From assembly GCF_920984735.1 (NCBI RefSeq), contig NZ_CAKLBU010000007.1, positions 179,193-243,192 of the forward strand: a stretch of 64,000 nucleotides of DNA. Reading direction: 5' to 3'. Positions within the stretch are counted from its first letter, which is position 1. Every line of letters starts with the position of its first letter. A model generated the notes under the pieces. That model did not search any database, was not told where the DNA came from, and saw only the letters and a program-made list of their open reading frames with translations. The translations under genes were made by a program, and so were the position numbers. Positions 63,566 to 64,000 of this stretch are shown here, in pieces. The DNA is from Pedobacter sp. Leaf250 (GTDB lineage: Bacteria > Bacteroidota > Bacteroidia > Sphingobacteriales > Sphingobacteriaceae).

Positions 63566-63732
63566 CACCAAAAAGAGAAAGAAATATTTTATTTATCTCT
63601 TAAAGGAAAATGATAATATTCTCCGTTTAACGGAAACAAAATATAAAGCTGTAAAGCGAAAAATTTTTCATAGTTTAGTTTGAGGTTTAGGTTGATTATG
63701 CCTTTGGAGTGGTTCCCAAAGGCATTTCTTTT
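63566..63732 (+). ncRNA. Candidate small RNA of unknown family
   Basis: About 165 bases between a consensus promoter and a strong terminator. No frame longer than a few codons is preceded by a credible start (a six-codon frame MIIFSV exists). Local hairpins are visible: AAGAGA with TCTCTT (63572-63600), TCCGTTTAACGGA near 63631, GAAAAATTTTTC near 63659. No downstream gene follows in the same direction, which argues against an attenuator leader. It does not show tRNA, tmRNA or RNase P marks that I can recognise. 6S RNA is one possibility that needs a covariance search. Confidence 0.5.
63698..63732 (+). terminator. Rho-independent terminator of the candidate small RNA
   Basis: Ten-base stem ATGCCTTTGG / CCAAAGGCAT with an eight-base loop, followed by TTCTTTT. 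Confidence 0.85.
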
Positions 63733-63753
63733 ACACGGAGGTTTTATCGAAAT

Positions 63754-63780
63754 CGTCATAGCGAGGCACGAAGCAATCTA
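63754..63780. repeat. Palindromic CATTGC element, half copy
   Basis: CGTCATAGCGAGGCACGAAG followed by CAATCTA matches the left half of the elements at 54011 and 55905. No right half follows. Confidence 0.6.
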
Positions 63781-63853
63781 TTTTGCAGAGTGAATGCTTA
63801 AACGATAATGCACATTGCAGGAATAAGCCTTTGTTTCTTGCAAAAAATTAGGT

Positions 63854-64000
63854 TCTATAAACCCGATTGCAGCGGAAATACTCCTATGATTAATATTAGT
63901 CATTTAGCATAGAAAAGGCCAAAGCTTTCCTTTAGAGCAGCAGACATTTATTATCTGCCGTTCTTCCGGACATTTCTTTCTCATTACAAATATAATATTT
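63854..64000 (-). repeat. Possible third copy of the composite repeat (cut by window edge)
   Basis: AAACCCGATTGCAGCGG (63859-63875) matches 15 of 17 bases of the reverse complement of 11661-11677, in the same orientation as copy 2. The following sequence has small hairpins (CTATG with CATAG) but otherwise diverges, and the right end lies beyond the window. Confidence 0.45.

Larger units (their letters stand above)
63454..64000. other. Right-end non-coding region: promoter, candidate RNA, repeat fragments
   Basis: 547 bases without a credible protein gene. It contains a consensus promoter (63532-63562), the candidate small RNA (63566-63732), half of a CATTGC palindrome (63754-63780) and a third, truncated relative of the composite repeat (from 63854 to the window edge). 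Confidence 0.6.

Overview
The window reads as chromosomal DNA from a Bacteroidota bacterium, most likely a Sphingobacteriaceae member close to Pedobacter (genus inferred from gene content only). The evidence is a SusC/SusD pair, a type IX secretion (T9SS) cargo with a type B sorting domain next to a PorP/SprF partner, PorX, an LpxC-FabZ fusion, three ECF sigma/anti-sigma pairs, and promoters of the TTTG-N19/20-TAnnTTTG type. No tRNA, rRNA, CRISPR array, phage block, transposase or plasmid function was recognised. The DNA looks like ordinary chromosome with many short dispersed palindromic repeats between genes.

Layout. 1-6055: the 3' part of a giant PKD-repeat adhesin and its PorP/SprF partner. 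6079-11465: MgtC-like protein, RDD protein, L-serine dehydratase, AEC transporter, RhlE-type helicase. 11608-11869: first copy of a composite dispersed repeat. 11969-13829: ECF sigma factor and an unusual membrane anti-sigma protein. 14136-15800: phosphate transporter PitA with its DUF47 partner behind a candidate Pho box. 16121-21372: two paralogous AsmA-like anchored proteins, LemA and a DUF3137 protein. 21416-28317: a tightly packed minus-strand six-gene signalling operon (two kinases, two single-domain receivers, CheR and CheB) with no chemoreceptor. 28485-34755: zinc peptidase, gltX, a kinase-DinB-thioesterase overlap cluster, Crp-like regulator and an SMR transporter. 35159-36219: second ECF sigma/anti-sigma pair, flanked by two copies of the same hairpin. 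36371-44969: cold-shock protein and a series of exported proteins (lipoprotein, NAGPA-type glycosidase, metzincin, aspartyl protease, PBP4-type carboxypeptidase, GH18). 44974-52506: BioF-like enzyme, then ECF sigma/FecR/SusC/SusD. 52609-57548: histidine phosphatase, VanX-like dipeptidase, alanine dehydrogenase, TsaE, PorX. 57660-63453: HD hydrolase, lipid A genes lpxD-lpxC/fabZ-lpxA, GNAT and an orphan ABC ATPase. 63454-64000: a strong promoter and terminator bracketing about 165 nt without a credible gene, a candidate small RNA, followed by repeat fragments.

How the genes fit together. Several sets serve the envelope: lipid A synthesis, T9SS cargo and its regulator PorX, cell-wall peptide trimming (PBP4 type and VanX type) and nutrient uptake through SusC/D. 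The signalling set is the most unusual block: CheR and CheB are encoded with a hybrid kinase carrying a long Glu/Gln-rich coiled coil instead of with a chemoreceptor. Most of the content matches known families. The strongest candidates for something not already described are the candidate small RNA, the receptor-less CheR/CheB-kinase operon, the composite dispersed repeat, and near-leaderless promoters at lpxD and the SMR gene.
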